Source: Pseudolactococcus raffinolactis NBRC 100932 | Lineage (GTDB): Bacteria; Bacillota; Bacilli; Lactobacillales; Streptococcaceae | Length of the DNA stretch: 37,233 bases | Reading direction: 5' to 3' | Assembly (NCBI RefSeq): GCF_001591765.1 | Contig: NZ_BCVN01000020.1 | Span: 1-37,233, forward strand | In this document: piece after piece, positions 13,127 through 21,597 of the stretch | How the letters are laid out: every line of letters starts with the position of its first letter | Position numbering within the stretch: the stretch's first letter is position 1 | Notes under the pieces: model-generated | Seen by the model: only the letters and a program-made list of their open reading frames with translations | Database searches by the model: none | What the model was told of the DNA's origin: nothing | Translations under genes and position numbers: made by a program

Positions 13127-13264
13127 TTTAGACTAGCGGCCTGGATTGGGAGCGTCATCGTCCTTATCCCTAGCTACTTTAAGATTACAAAAAACTTGCG
13201 ACATCGCAGCAATCAAGAACTTGATGACGCTGATGACTTAGATAAAGCACTTGAGATTATTTGA
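13115..13264 (+). pseudogene. C-terminal remnant of a membrane protein
   Basis: An open frame with no usable start codon encodes a hydrophobic stretch (LAAWIGSVIVLIPSYF), a basic boundary (KITKNLRHRS) and an acidic tail ending KALEII before TGA. This looks like the last transmembrane helix and cytoplasmic tail of a lost membrane protein. An in-frame TGA at 13112 closes it upstream. Family unknown. Confidence 0.4.
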
Positions 13265-13297
13265 TGGGTTTGATATCCTGACATTAATAGATACGAA

Positions 13298-13327
13298 AAC
13301 CACCCAGGTCGGATGACCTGGGTGGTT
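13298..13327. terminator. Bidirectional terminator after the HAD gene
   Basis: AACCACCCAGGTC-GGAT-GACCTGGGTGGTT, a 13-bp perfect stem flanked by AAAA and GTTT. It serves the minus-strand HAD gene that ends at 13372. Confidence 0.85.
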
Positions 13328-13371
13328 GTTTCATTATATATCTCACTTGCACCAAACACTTGCTAACATTT

Positions 13372-14187
13372 TTAATTTTTCAGCACAAATTTTTCTAGGG
13401 CAACAGCTACACCATGTTCATCATTTGTGCTTGTTTGAAAATCTGCTATGGCGATAATCTCTGGGACTGCATTTCCCATGGCGATAGCTAGGCCTGCGGC
13501 CTCTAACATTGACAAATCATTTTCAGCATCACCAATTGCCATTGTTTCTGCTAAGGGGATGTCCAGAATCTTGGCAAGCTGTATCAAGCCTTGGCCTTTA
13601 CTCACCTCCTTGTTGAGAATTTCAAAGAAATTCGGCGAGCTCGAAACTGTCGTATAGGCGTTTGTAAAGTCAGGCGGTATCTGACTGATGATGTAACGTA
13701 AGGCATCTGCTTCACCGACCAGCATCATTTTAATGATGCTGTCTTCTGCTGCCATCTCCGCTCTTGTCCTAAAGCTCATAGGGACTTTCGCGATGAAAGA
13801 CTCCTCTACAGTATACTTTGAAACGTCTCGGTTTGAGGTAAACAGTCGATCTGCTGTGACCGCATGAGAGGTGCATCTTAAGATCGTCGCCAAATCATCA
13901 ACTCTTAGGTAGTCTTGATAGGTTAGGGTTGTCCGTTTGAGTTCAACGCCTGTATCTGCCGCTAGGATCATCCCACCATTATAAGTGATAACATAATCAC
14001 CTGGATCAGTCAAAGACAACTCTTTCAATAACTCAATAACACCTAAATAAGGTCTACCGGTCGTCACGACAATTTTGACACCTTGTGCCTTGGCTTGCCT
14101 GATTGTCGACTTTACCTCTTGTGTGATCAACCTTTCACTGTTTAGCAAGGTGCCGTCTACATCTATTGTTACTAATTTAATCCCCAT
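13372..14187 (-). CDS. Cof-type HAD-IIB phosphatase
   Basis: 271 residues of the Cof/YidA subfamily of HAD hydrolases, which dephosphorylate sugar phosphates or cofactors such as FMN/PLP in the cytoplasm. Motif I is DVDGTLLNS (nucleophile Asp9, acid Asp11), motif II VTTGRPY, and motif IV GDAENDLSMLE near residue 215. A C2B cap lies between. The substrate cannot be read from sequence. Ribosome site AGAGGAA precedes ATG by 4 nt. It is transcribed in the same direction as the upstream PTS operon but separated from it by a strong terminator (14224-14267). Confidence 0.9.
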   Translation of the reverse strand: MGIKLVTIDVDGTLLNSERLITQEVKSTIRQAKAQGVKIVVTTGRPYLGVIELLKELSLTDPGDYVITYNGGMILAADTGVELKRTTLTYQDYLRVDDLATILRCTSHAVTADRLFTSNRDVSKYTVEESFIAKVPMSFRTRAEMAAEDSIIKMMLVGEADALRYIISQIPPDFTNAYTTVSSSPNFFEILNKEVSKGQGLIQLAKILDIPLAETMAIGDAENDLSMLEAAGLAIAMGNAVPEIIAIADFQTSTNDEHGVAVALEKFVLKN

Positions 14188-14223
14188 TATTTCCTCTGTC
14201 CTTCCTTTTGAAAGTATGAGCTA

Positions 14224-14267
14224 AAAAAATAGAGTTGCGCTTCTCGTCTGCGGCAACTCTATTTTTT
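14224..14267. terminator. Terminator of the PTS operon
   Basis: AAATAGAGTTGC...GCAACTCTATTTTTT, an arm of about 15 bp with A and T tracts at the two ends, 13 bp after the IID stop on the minus strand. Confidence 0.85.
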
Positions 14268-14279
14268 ATTGCACCACCA

Positions 14280-15104
14280 TTACCCTAAAATACCACCAGC
14301 GTAGCCTAAGATACCAATGATAAAGATGACGATGATGATGAGCAATGGGTTAACCCCTTTTTTCAATAACCAAGCGACAAACAAGGTCAAGCCAAGTGCT
14401 AACATCCCTGGCATGATGCTATCCAATACGTTTTGAACGGTTTGGATTTGCATTTTACCAGCTGCATCTTTCATTTTTGTTGCTTGTAGAACGATATTGA
14501 TGCTTGTCCATTTGCTAATCAACGCACCCATCACAAACAAACCAACAATTGAAGCACCTTCTGTTAATTTCTTGATACGACCGCCAGCCATATCTTTGAT
14601 GATTTCCATGCCTTTTTCATAACCATAGAAGAGACCAAAATATTTGGTTGTTAAGCGGATGATGTTGATCAAGATAAAGAAGAGCAAAGGTCCTGCAATC
14701 GAGCCTGTCAAAGCAAGTGAGCCACCGAGCGCTGCCAAGACTGGACGAGCTGTTCCCCAGAAAATCGGATCGCCCACACCTGCTAATGGTCCCATCAAAC
14801 CAATCTTCATGGCTTGAATGGCAGAACCATCAATGTCTCGTCCATTTGCTTTTTCTTCTTCCATTGCAGCTGTTACACCGAAAATCGGTGCTGTCAACCA
14901 AGGTTGTGTATTAAACCATTCCAAGTGACGGGTCAAGGCTTGATTACGCTCTTCACCTTCTGGATAGATTTTTTTCAAGGCTGGAATGATGACATAACAG
15001 AAACCTAGGGATTGTACACGTTCAAAGTTGAAAGAGCCTAATAGGAAGTTTGAACGTAGAAACATACTCGTTAATTCTTTTTTAGTTAATCTTTTTTCAG
15101 TCAT
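14280..15104 (-). CDS. PTS mannose/fructose/sorbose family IID component
   Basis: 274 residues of the ManZ/LevG family, the second membrane subunit of the sugar channel. The N-terminus (LTKKELTSMFLRSNFLLGSF) and MGPLAGVGDPIFWGTARPVL are signature segments. Several C-terminal membrane helices end in LLIIIVIFIIGILGYAGGI. IID with IIC moves the sugar while IIB phosphorylates it. Ribosome site TAGGAGG. It is the last gene of the IIA-IIB-IIC-IID operon, 11 bp after IIC. Substrate not determined; LevR control points to a fructose/mannose/sorbose-class sugar. Confidence 0.92.
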   Translation of the reverse strand: MTEKRLTKKELTSMFLRSNFLLGSFNFERVQSLGFCYVIIPALKKIYPEGEERNQALTRHLEWFNTQPWLTAPIFGVTAAMEEEKANGRDIDGSAIQAMKIGLMGPLAGVGDPIFWGTARPVLAALGGSLALTGSIAGPLLFFILINIIRLTTKYFGLFYGYEKGMEIIKDMAGGRIKKLTEGASIVGLFVMGALISKWTSINIVLQATKMKDAAGKMQIQTVQNVLDSIMPGMLALGLTLFVAWLLKKGVNPLLIIIVIFIIGILGYAGGILG

Positions 15105-15115
15105 TTTTTTGCCTC

Positions 15116-15910
15116 CTAAGCGTCCAAATCATCGTCATCATCATCAAATACCACACCTGCAGGCGCTGCTGCTACTTGTGGTTGACCATTATATTTTAAT
15201 TGTAGGTAAATCATGGCTGCAATCAAGCCTAATGCACCGAAACCAACTAAGTTGAAGTTAGTAAAGGCTGCGAATAGGAAGCCTGCATACATAAAGGGTT
15301 TCAAATAAGGCACATCCATCATGTTAATCACCATAGCATAACCAACGACAACGATGATACCACCACCAATTTGAAGACCGCGCGTGATGACTTCTGGAAT
15401 AGAGCTCAAGAAATTTTGAACAGCTGTTGCAGAAATGAGACTGATGATTAAAGTTGGAATCATAACACGGAGCGCTTGCAAGCTCATAGCGAGTAAGTGA
15501 GCACGCTCAATACCTTTATAATTACCTTTTTTAGCCATTTCGTCAGCTTTGTGAATAAAGAATACCGTGATTGTTCTAACAAAAATAGTCAAAGCTTGAC
15601 CAGCTGCTGCAAGAGGTACTGCAATTGCAATCCCTTCGCCAATACCTTGGTGTGAATTAATAACAAGAATCGTAGAAATAACAGAGGCAATGGCTGTATC
15701 TGGTGCCATGGCAAGTCCAACGTTCATCCAGCCCAAAGCCATCATTTCCAATGTCCCACCTAGAATAATACCAGTTTGAATATCACCTAAGACAATCCCA
15801 ACTAACGTACAAGCAACCAGCGGTCGATGGGTTTGCGCTTCGTCAACTACTGATCCGATACCAGTAATCCCTGCGACAATTAAAAGTAAAACAATTTGAA
15901 TCACACTCAT
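15116..15910 (-). CDS. PTS mannose/fructose/sorbose family IIC component
   Basis: 264 residues, six to eight membrane segments, ManY/LevF type. Family signatures: MSVIQIVLLLIVAGITG at the N-terminus, THRPLVACTLVGIVLGD, LGGTLEMMALGWMNVG and TAIASVISTILV. The C-terminus is unusual: a poly-Asp tail (VVFDDDDDDLDA) extends into the cytoplasm. Strong AAGGAGG ribosome site. Forms the translocation pathway with IID. Confidence 0.93.
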   Translation of the reverse strand: MSVIQIVLLLIVAGITGIGSVVDEAQTHRPLVACTLVGIVLGDIQTGIILGGTLEMMALGWMNVGLAMAPDTAIASVISTILVINSHQGIGEGIAIAVPLAAAGQALTIFVRTITVFFIHKADEMAKKGNYKGIERAHLLAMSLQALRVMIPTLIISLISATAVQNFLSSIPEVITRGLQIGGGIIVVVGYAMVINMMDVPYLKPFMYAGFLFAAFTNFNLVGFGALGLIAAMIYLQLKYNGQPQVAAAPAGVVFDDDDDDLDA

Positions 15911-15976
15911 TTTTTTCCTCCTTGTTGTGAACTTTAGATTGACTGTTTGTCAACCTTCTCGTTCAGTAATGCAATC

Positions 15977-16468
15977 TTATGATTTTAAGGCATTTTCTAA
16001 AATGTCTTTGAAATCTTGTGATGTGTCGCCAGGTAACTGACGTAACTCATTTTTAACCCCTAGGTCTTTTAATTTTCTAAACGCAGCAATGTCAGAGTCA
16101 TTAACTGAAACAGACTTGGTAATTTGTTTACGCTCTACGTCAAAACGCATGCCACCAACGTTAACTTCTTTCAGATCAACGCCACCTTCGACTAATCGAA
16201 CAATATCTTGTGGGTTTTCAAATAAGAGCATGGCTGTTGTCGTTTCATATCTCGGCGATTTGTAGGCCCGAATCATCTTATCAACCGATACGGCACTTGC
16301 TGCAACATTGGCAGGCGCGACTGAAAGTACCAAGGTCTTGCGCATCTCATCTGCTGCCACGCTATCGCTGACAATGATAATGCGGTCAATTGGTCGAAGT
16401 TTTACCCATTTGGTCAAAACTTGTCCGTGAATAAATCTATCATCAATTCTTGCTAGTTCAATTCTCAT
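15977..16468 (-). CDS. PTS mannose/fructose/sorbose family IIB component
   Basis: 163 residues, cytoplasmic. The phosphoacceptor is His14 in RIDDRFIHGQVLTKW, the diagnostic motif. It receives phosphate from IIA and gives it to the sugar; in LevR systems IIB-P also phosphorylates and inhibits the activator when substrate is absent (family knowledge). It overlaps the IIA stop by 4 bp, so translation is coupled; a 66-bp gap separates it from IIC. Confidence 0.93.
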   Translation of the reverse strand: MRIELARIDDRFIHGQVLTKWVKLRPIDRIIIVSDSVAADEMRKTLVLSVAPANVAASAVSVDKMIRAYKSPRYETTTAMLLFENPQDIVRLVEGGVDLKEVNVGGMRFDVERKQITKSVSVNDSDIAAFRKLKDLGVKNELRQLPGDTSQDFKDILENALKS

Positions 16469-16908
16469 AATAAATCATCCTCCTCGTCAATTGTGTGTAA
16501 TGTTTTGTTAGCCGATGCGATCACCTCAGAAAAGATTTTAAATCCCTCTTGATTAATCATCTTCAACTGCTGTCTCAGCGTTTCTAGGTCACTATTTTCC
16601 TTGACCGCTGCAAGCTCTAGTAGCATCGGGAGATTCACACCCGTCGCGACATCTGCTGCCGGTTGATCAAATACTAACTGCACTGCGGAATTATAAGGCG
16701 TGCCACCAAAAACATCTACTAAAAATAAAATGTTGTCATCTGGAAATTGATCCATTACTACCTGATATTTTTCTTGAAGTTGTGGAATGCCTTCCCCTTT
16801 TAAAAACGGCACTGCGATAATTTTCTCATCGTGACCAAAAATCATTTCAAAAGCATCTAGTAGACCAGTTGATAATTGACCATGACCACTAACAATAATT
16901 GCTGTCAT
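16465..16908 (-). CDS. PTS mannose/fructose/sorbose family IIA component
   Basis: 147 residues, cytoplasmic. His9 in IIVSGHGQLSTG is the phosphorylation site receiving phosphate from HPr. The conserved VDVFGGTPYNSA (about 84-95) lies in the fold's core. First gene of the operon, with GGGAGA ribosome site 6 nt upstream and a -24/-12 promoter 37 bp before the start. Confidence 0.93.
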   Translation of the reverse strand: MTAIIVSGHGQLSTGLLDAFEMIFGHDEKIIAVPFLKGEGIPQLQEKYQVVMDQFPDDNILFLVDVFGGTPYNSAVQLVFDQPAADVATGVNLPMLLELAAVKENSDLETLRQQLKMINQEGFKIFSEVIASANKTLHTIDEEDDLL

Positions 16909-16944
16909 ACTTTTCTCCCTTATTTTTCTTTACACCTATATAAA

Positions 16945-16961
16945 AGCAAGAACCGTGCCAA
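16945..16961 (-). promoter_or_regulatory. Sigma-54 (-24/-12) promoter of the PTS operon
   Basis: On the minus strand TTGGCACGGTTCTTGCT: the invariant GG and GC are exactly 10 bp apart, with a near-perfect consensus. It reads into IIA. The matching sigma-54 and its LevR-type activator lie 2-4 kb away. Confidence 0.93.
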
Positions 16962-17049
16962 ACAGTGTTTCAATCACAACTCTTTTTATACCCCCTATAT
17001 TTTATGGTGTTTTTGGGATATAAAAAAATGTTCCAAGACAAAAAACATC

Positions 17050-17061
17050 TGTTTTGAAACA
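17050..17061. promoter_or_regulatory. Probable upstream activator site for the LevR-like protein
   Basis: TGTTTTGAAACA, a perfect 12-bp palindrome about 90 bp upstream of the -24 box, with related GAAACA/TGTTTC copies nearby (16966-16971 and 17079-17086). That distance is normal for enhancer sites of sigma-54 activators. It also lies just past the 3' end of the activator gene. Confidence 0.45.
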
Positions 17062-17103
17062 CTTTTAGAACACTGATGAGAAACATAAAACACTTTGTCT
17101 CAC

Positions 17104-19902
17104 TTAAGAAACACTTGTGACTTCTGCTAAAATTTCACAGATGAAAATTTTTTCTCCTTCTGATAAATACAAGTTCAAGCCATTTTCAATCGGTGATAAA
17201 GTCGAGGTCACAAGCGGTAATAGCTCAAGTGAAGCCTCACTTGGCATGTCTTCATATCGCAGGGCATTTTCTTTGATGACACGTTCAAAAGCAAAGGCTG
17301 AATGGATGATTAATTTAATCAAGGTTGCATTTTGAAAATTCATTTGACAGGCTTGCTGAACAGCATCTGTCCAATTCAACAAAAAGTCCAAAATCAACCT
17401 AGGATTTAAGTAAACCAGATGCGTTTCAAGCATGTCTTCACACAAATCTCGAATAACAAAATTCTGACTTTTATTTTCAGCTTCTGTCACTTCACCTTCT
17501 GACAAAATTTGGTGCAACATGTTACCTCCACTGCCTTCAATCAATCGCTCCAAGGAAATGAAAGGCGCTTCAAGTTTGGGATTTTTTGTCCCAACACTTG
17601 CCAAGACTTGATAGTTTTCTAATACTTTCGGGAGCTCTTCCTTGATTTTCAAAGCGGATAAAGTCAGGACACGCACATCTTCATCCGTCGCTCGATCAAT
17701 GATATCACTCAGCAAGACCTCGATTTTCTTAGCTGTCCCTGATCCTGTCGTACAGATAGAAAGAATCGCTTTCGGTTTCCCCTTAGAAGTTTTTTGGGCA
17801 CGAACACTCGCTAGAAAATCTCGTTTAACAGAATCATAGACATTCATTAAGGTCCGGTCTGTATAATTGGTCTTTCTTACTGCGTCCAAGACCATCACCG
17901 TTGTCACATTTGAGATGATCTTGACTTCGACACCACTTGCCTTGATCAACCTGGGCTCGATCATTGACAATGAGCCCATATCTACCAAGAGCAGAACGCC
18001 TTTACCAAGATTGAGTTTCTTGACTTTTTCAACAACCTCCTCGAACATCTTCTGAGGGGACATTGATAAGGGCATATCAAGGGAATCAATCTGGGCGACA
18101 CCTGGTAACTCAGTGACGACATTGACCATAGAAGTTGCAGTGCTATTGCCATGAGCGGCCACCAGGATCCCAATTTTTTGATCCAGACTCTCTGTGTCCA
18201 TATTGACTAAAAGCATGGCTAAATAGGCAACCTCGACATCTGGTAAATCATGATGGAAGACGCGTGAAATTTCAATTTTAAAGCGTTCCGCCACTTGATA
18301 TTCGAGTGGCTGTTCTTTTTTTAGATTCTCGATTTCTTGCGCAACGAGTAAGTTGACCTTCTCACCACGAGAGAAATAAGCATCAATGTGCATAGCAAAG
18401 AAATATGTGAAACGGCGGTCAAATTTCACGCGCATTTCAGCCTCGGCAATTTCTTTTAACTGATTGACAAAGTCAACGATGGCCTTATCTACAAAGTTTA
18501 AGAGATTTGAGGTGCTATCATAGTTTTTGACATATTTTTTCAAGTAGAGCTGGAGTTCCCGCATCATCGTTTTCTTGATGAGGGTATGAGAGAGACCTTC
18601 ATTTTCAAGAACTGCTAGCTTTTTATCCAGCGCATCATATATATTATAGTCTGTTGACGCTTCTTGAGCGACGGTGACTTCTTCGGGATGAATGACGGTG
18701 ACCACGTCGACATATTTTGAGATAACCATGGCACGCGCCAAATTATCACGACTGCTGACCCAATCTTCTCGAATGTCATCCGGTAGATTACAAATATCAA
18801 TATCCACTTCATCAAAACGATGGATACTTGTCAAAAAGGCTTGAGCGCAGACGAGTTGGACTAAGGATTTCAGTTGCCCAACATTGCCTGAAGTCGTGGC
18901 GTGAACCAAGGCATTGATGACATCAATTGAGATCCGCATCGTTTTCTTGATGCGTTTAGCTTCTTGTGCAAAGAGGAACTTGGTTAAGGCGACACGTTCT
19001 TCTATGGGGCGTTCACTTAATGACGGGATCTGAATCGTCATCGGAATCCGTCTGACAAACGTTTTCAAGAGTGCTGAGTCTGGATTTTCTGTCGTTGCAC
19101 ATATGATCAACACTTTGCTGTGTCGTTTGACACCATTTTCCCCCAAGCGATTAAAGCTGCCGTTGTCAATGAAATAAAAGAGCATTTCTTGGCCTTCAGG
19201 CGGTAGGCGGTGCACTTCGTCAAGTAGCAGAACGCCACCATCGGCTTTTTCGACGAGTCCCTCATGATCCTGGTCTGCGCCTGTAAAAGCACCTTTGGCG
19301 TAACCGAAGAGCTGGCTCATCAGCAACTGCGGGTTGTTATAGTAATCGGCACAGTTAAAGCTTTTGAAGGGGGCATCTTCTTTCAAGAGACCCTCATAGA
19401 GAGAATATTCATAGGTTTTTTCGGCAAAAAATGTCTTCCCAGTGCCGGTTTGTCCGAGCAAGAGCATGTGCAAGCCTGATGGTGGATAATAAACCGCTGC
19501 TTTGGCTTGAGAAATTACCTGTTTCAAACTGGTATCATGGCCGATTATCTGATCAAAAGGATTTTTTGAATTGGATAGATAGGCTTCTGCTACTGGTTTG
19601 TCTGTTTGATGAGGCGCATCTAAATCTGAAATCGTTTCAAGTTCCGTAATCTCTTGCAAGTCTCGATCTAGTAGGACCTCTATCGTTTCCTTGGGTAAAA
19701 AGCGAACTGGATAGGTTGTTACCTTGATGGCACGGCCATCACGGACCAATTTATTCAACTCCAAACTGGTGTTTGCTCGACTAATCCCTAGTAAATTCGC
19801 CACTTCAAGCGCCGTCGTCCCTTGCATGTCCTGCAAGTCAGCCACGCTTCTATCCCCCCATAACTGACTTAAACCCTGATAAACTTTATCGATTCTAAGC
19901 AT
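17104..19902 (-). CDS. levR: LevR-type sigma-54-dependent activator with PRD and PTS domains
   Basis: About 932 residues. Order: an N-terminal winged helix (about 1-75, TTALEVANLLGISRANTSLE), an AAA+ domain (about 120-370) with Walker A GQTGTGKTFFAE, the sigma-54 loop GAFTGA and Walker B GGVLLLDEVHRLP, PRD1 (about 440-550), an EIIA-Man-like domain (IGILVAAHGNSTATSM, about 570-690), an EIIB-like region, and a C-terminal PRD2. Phosphorylation of the PRDs and EII modules by HPr and IIB adjusts activity to sugar supply (family knowledge). ATG at 19902 has AGGGGA 6 nt upstream; the ATG at 19917 lacks a site. Divergent from rpoN, and beside the sigma-54 promoter of the PTS operon. Confidence 0.92.
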   Translation of the reverse strand: MLRIDKVYQGLSQLWGDRSVADLQDMQGTTALEVANLLGISRANTSLELNKLVRDGRAIKVTTYPVRFLPKETIEVLLDRDLQEITELETISDLDAPHQTDKPVAEAYLSNSKNPFDQIIGHDTSLKQVISQAKAAVYYPPSGLHMLLLGQTGTGKTFFAEKTYEYSLYEGLLKEDAPFKSFNCADYYNNPQLLMSQLFGYAKGAFTGADQDHEGLVEKADGGVLLLDEVHRLPPEGQEMLFYFIDNGSFNRLGENGVKRHSKVLIICATTENPDSALLKTFVRRIPMTIQIPSLSERPIEERVALTKFLFAQEAKRIKKTMRISIDVINALVHATTSGNVGQLKSLVQLVCAQAFLTSIHRFDEVDIDICNLPDDIREDWVSSRDNLARAMVISKYVDVVTVIHPEEVTVAQEASTDYNIYDALDKKLAVLENEGLSHTLIKKTMMRELQLYLKKYVKNYDSTSNLLNFVDKAIVDFVNQLKEIAEAEMRVKFDRRFTYFFAMHIDAYFSRGEKVNLLVAQEIENLKKEQPLEYQVAERFKIEISRVFHHDLPDVEVAYLAMLLVNMDTESLDQKIGILVAAHGNSTATSMVNVVTELPGVAQIDSLDMPLSMSPQKMFEEVVEKVKKLNLGKGVLLLVDMGSLSMIEPRLIKASGVEVKIISNVTTVMVLDAVRKTNYTDRTLMNVYDSVKRDFLASVRAQKTSKGKPKAILSICTTGSGTAKKIEVLLSDIIDRATDEDVRVLTLSALKIKEELPKVLENYQVLASVGTKNPKLEAPFISLERLIEGSGGNMLHQILSEGEVTEAENKSQNFVIRDLCEDMLETHLVYLNPRLILDFLLNWTDAVQQACQMNFQNATLIKLIIHSAFAFERVIKENALRYEDMPSEASLELLPLVTSTLSPIENGLNLYLSEGEKIFICEILAEVTSVS

Positions 19903-19985
19903 CTGATTCCCCTTCATTTTGCTTCGTAATAGGTCTATTATAACGTAATTTTTTTAATTTTATGAAATATTGCCAAATTTTTGTG

Positions 19986-19991
19986 TATAAT
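19986..19991 (+). promoter_or_regulatory. -10 element of rpoN
   Basis: TATAAT preceded by TGTG, 33 bp before the preferred start codon. No convincing -35 at 16-18 bp, so expression may be low or depend on other factors. Confidence 0.45.
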
Positions 19992-20024
19992 GAATCTAAA
20001 GATATTTTGAGAAAGAGAGTAGCC

Positions 20025-21368
20025 ATGTCCCCTAAACCATCCATTAACTTGAAGCAGAGTCAAACGCAGCAACAAAAGCTTGCTATGACACAAACCATGC
20101 AACAGGCTATTCAAATTCTACATTTTAGCACAAACGATCTAAGAGATTATTTGCGGGAGCAATCTCTTGATAATCCACTCATTTCAGTGAGTAATAGTCC
20201 AGATTCTTTTGAGCACCCACAAATCAACCATGGCTTAAATCAAACATCGGAGGATCGGCACCAAGCTTTTCTGGAACAATTACCCGCAGAGAAAGTATCT
20301 CTCTATGAACATGTTTTGGCGCAAATTCACCTCAACTATCGCGATACTTTCTTACGGACACTCTTACTTTTTTTAGTTGAATACATAGATGCCAATGGTT
20401 ACCTAACACTCTCTCTTGATGCTGCTGCAACAAAAACAGGCGCGACTGAAATCCAACTACTTGACGCCTTGACGCTTTTGCAACAGTTAGAACCAGCCGG
20501 TATCGGTGCACGAAATTTACAGGAATGTCTGATGCTCCAAACCGAACGTGACCATGCTGCACCTGATATTGCTTATTTGCTATTAGAAGAAAGCTTTGAT
20601 GATTTGGTCAATCGACAATGGGAGGACATTAGTCAAAAATACGCGGTTAGCTTTCCTGAGATACAAACCGTTTTCGACTATATCCCAACCCTAACACCTC
20701 GGCCAGGCGCAGCTTACGCTCAAACACTCGCCCAATATATCAAACCAGATTTAGAGGTAACGGTTAGCGAGCAACATCTTGACATCCAATCAACCAAGGC
20801 AGGTCAACCACAGATTACTTTCCAAGACAAGTACTATAATCGCTACAAAGAGATAGAGGATGTTGAATTACAAGCCTATCTCAAAGACCGAAAAGCTGAG
20901 TTTGATTGGTTAAAGACAACTGTTGAAAATCGTGGGGAAACCATTCTTCGGGTCGGTCAGGAAATTTTACGGCACCAGTCTGACTTTTTCTTAGATGACC
21001 GTCACCCGCTTAAACCGCTCACCTTAAAGGAAGTTGCCCAAAGTTTAGACCTACACGAATCAACCATCAGTCGCGCAGTCAATCAAAAATACATGCGCAC
21101 GCCTTGGGGCATTTATGAATTAAAACACTTTTTCCCACAAGGGATTCTGCAGAAAAATGGCGAGGCAACTGGCGAAGTGGTTGCCAATACCGCGATCAAA
21201 TCGGAGCTTCAGAATATTGTCGCAAATGAAAATAAACAAGCGCCTTTGTCAGATCAGAAAATTGTTGACCAACTGAAACAAGCAGGCTTTGATATCTCAC
21301 GCCGAACCGTCGTTAAATACAGGGATGCTTTAGGTATTCCAACGTCTCGCAATCGAAAACGATATTAA
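20025..21368 (+). CDS. rpoN: RNA polymerase sigma-54 factor
   Basis: 447 residues. Region I is Gln-rich (LKQSQTQQQKLAMTQTMQQA, then ILHFSTNDLRDYL and DNPLI), the core-binding domain covers about 80-270, and the -12-binding helix-turn-helix reads LTLKEVAQSLDLHESTISRAV. The C-terminal RpoN box is ISRRTVVKYRDALGIPTSR, which reads the -24 element. The frame runs upstream to 19962, but that part overlaps the promoter and ATG at 20025 gives the conserved N-terminus. It should serve the PTS promoter at 16945-16961. Other targets cannot be seen in this window. Confidence 0.95.
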   Translation: MSPKPSINLKQSQTQQQKLAMTQTMQQAIQILHFSTNDLRDYLREQSLDNPLISVSNSPDSFEHPQINHGLNQTSEDRHQAFLEQLPAEKVSLYEHVLAQIHLNYRDTFLRTLLLFLVEYIDANGYLTLSLDAAATKTGATEIQLLDALTLLQQLEPAGIGARNLQECLMLQTERDHAAPDIAYLLLEESFDDLVNRQWEDISQKYAVSFPEIQTVFDYIPTLTPRPGAAYAQTLAQYIKPDLEVTVSEQHLDIQSTKAGQPQITFQDKYYNRYKEIEDVELQAYLKDRKAEFDWLKTTVENRGETILRVGQEILRHQSDFFLDDRHPLKPLTLKEVAQSLDLHESTISRAVNQKYMRTPWGIYELKHFFPQGILQKNGEATGEVVANTAIKSELQNIVANENKQAPLSDQKIVDQLKQAGFDISRRTVVKYRDALGIPTSRNRKRY

Positions 21369-21385
21369 GAAGAAATTGAACTAAC

Positions 21386-21414
21386 AAAAAAATCAAGCAC
21401 TCAATACTTGATTT
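21386..21414. terminator. Terminator between rpoN and the deacetylase
   Basis: AAATCAAG-N9-CTTGATTT with seven A on the left; bidirectional, stronger on the minus strand. Confidence 0.65.
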
Positions 21415-21454
21415 CAAAAGTTTATATTTTAGGGTTCACATCATTTTTCTTACT

Positions 21455-21489
21455 ATTTTCGTATTGTTTCCCAGAAACAATACGAAAAT
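21455..21489. repeat. Perfect 16-bp inverted repeat
   Basis: ATTTTCGTATTGTTTC-CCA-GAAACAATACGAAAAT. The 3-nt centre is short and there is no following T run, so a transcription terminator is unlikely. It may be an operator, a cruciform or a relic of an inserted repeat. The rest of 21415-21542 shows nothing else. Confidence 0.6.
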
Positions 21490-21542
21490 GGTATTTTTAT
21501 GACGATCAAGCCTGCTGCTTAACCCCTGATCCCAAGCCACAC

Positions 21543-21591
21543 AAAAAAGGCGATGACTGATTCCGTTTTACACCGAAAATCAGTCATCGCC
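21543..21591 (-). terminator. Terminator of the dapH-deacetylase operon
   Basis: GGCGATGACTGA...TCAGTCATCGCC, a 12-bp stem with a 19-nt loop and six U on the minus strand, 7 bp after the deacetylase stop. Confidence 0.85.
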
Positions 21592-21597
21592 TCTTTT

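Noticed and set aside
12961-13158. 65-codon minus-strand frame over the small RNA region
   Set aside because: Its start lies upstream of the promoter that reads this strand, it has no ribosome site, and it runs through hairpins and the terminator.
14814-15255. Plus-strand frames inside the PTS IID and IIC genes
   Set aside because: Antisense shadows of well-supported membrane proteins; no ribosome sites.
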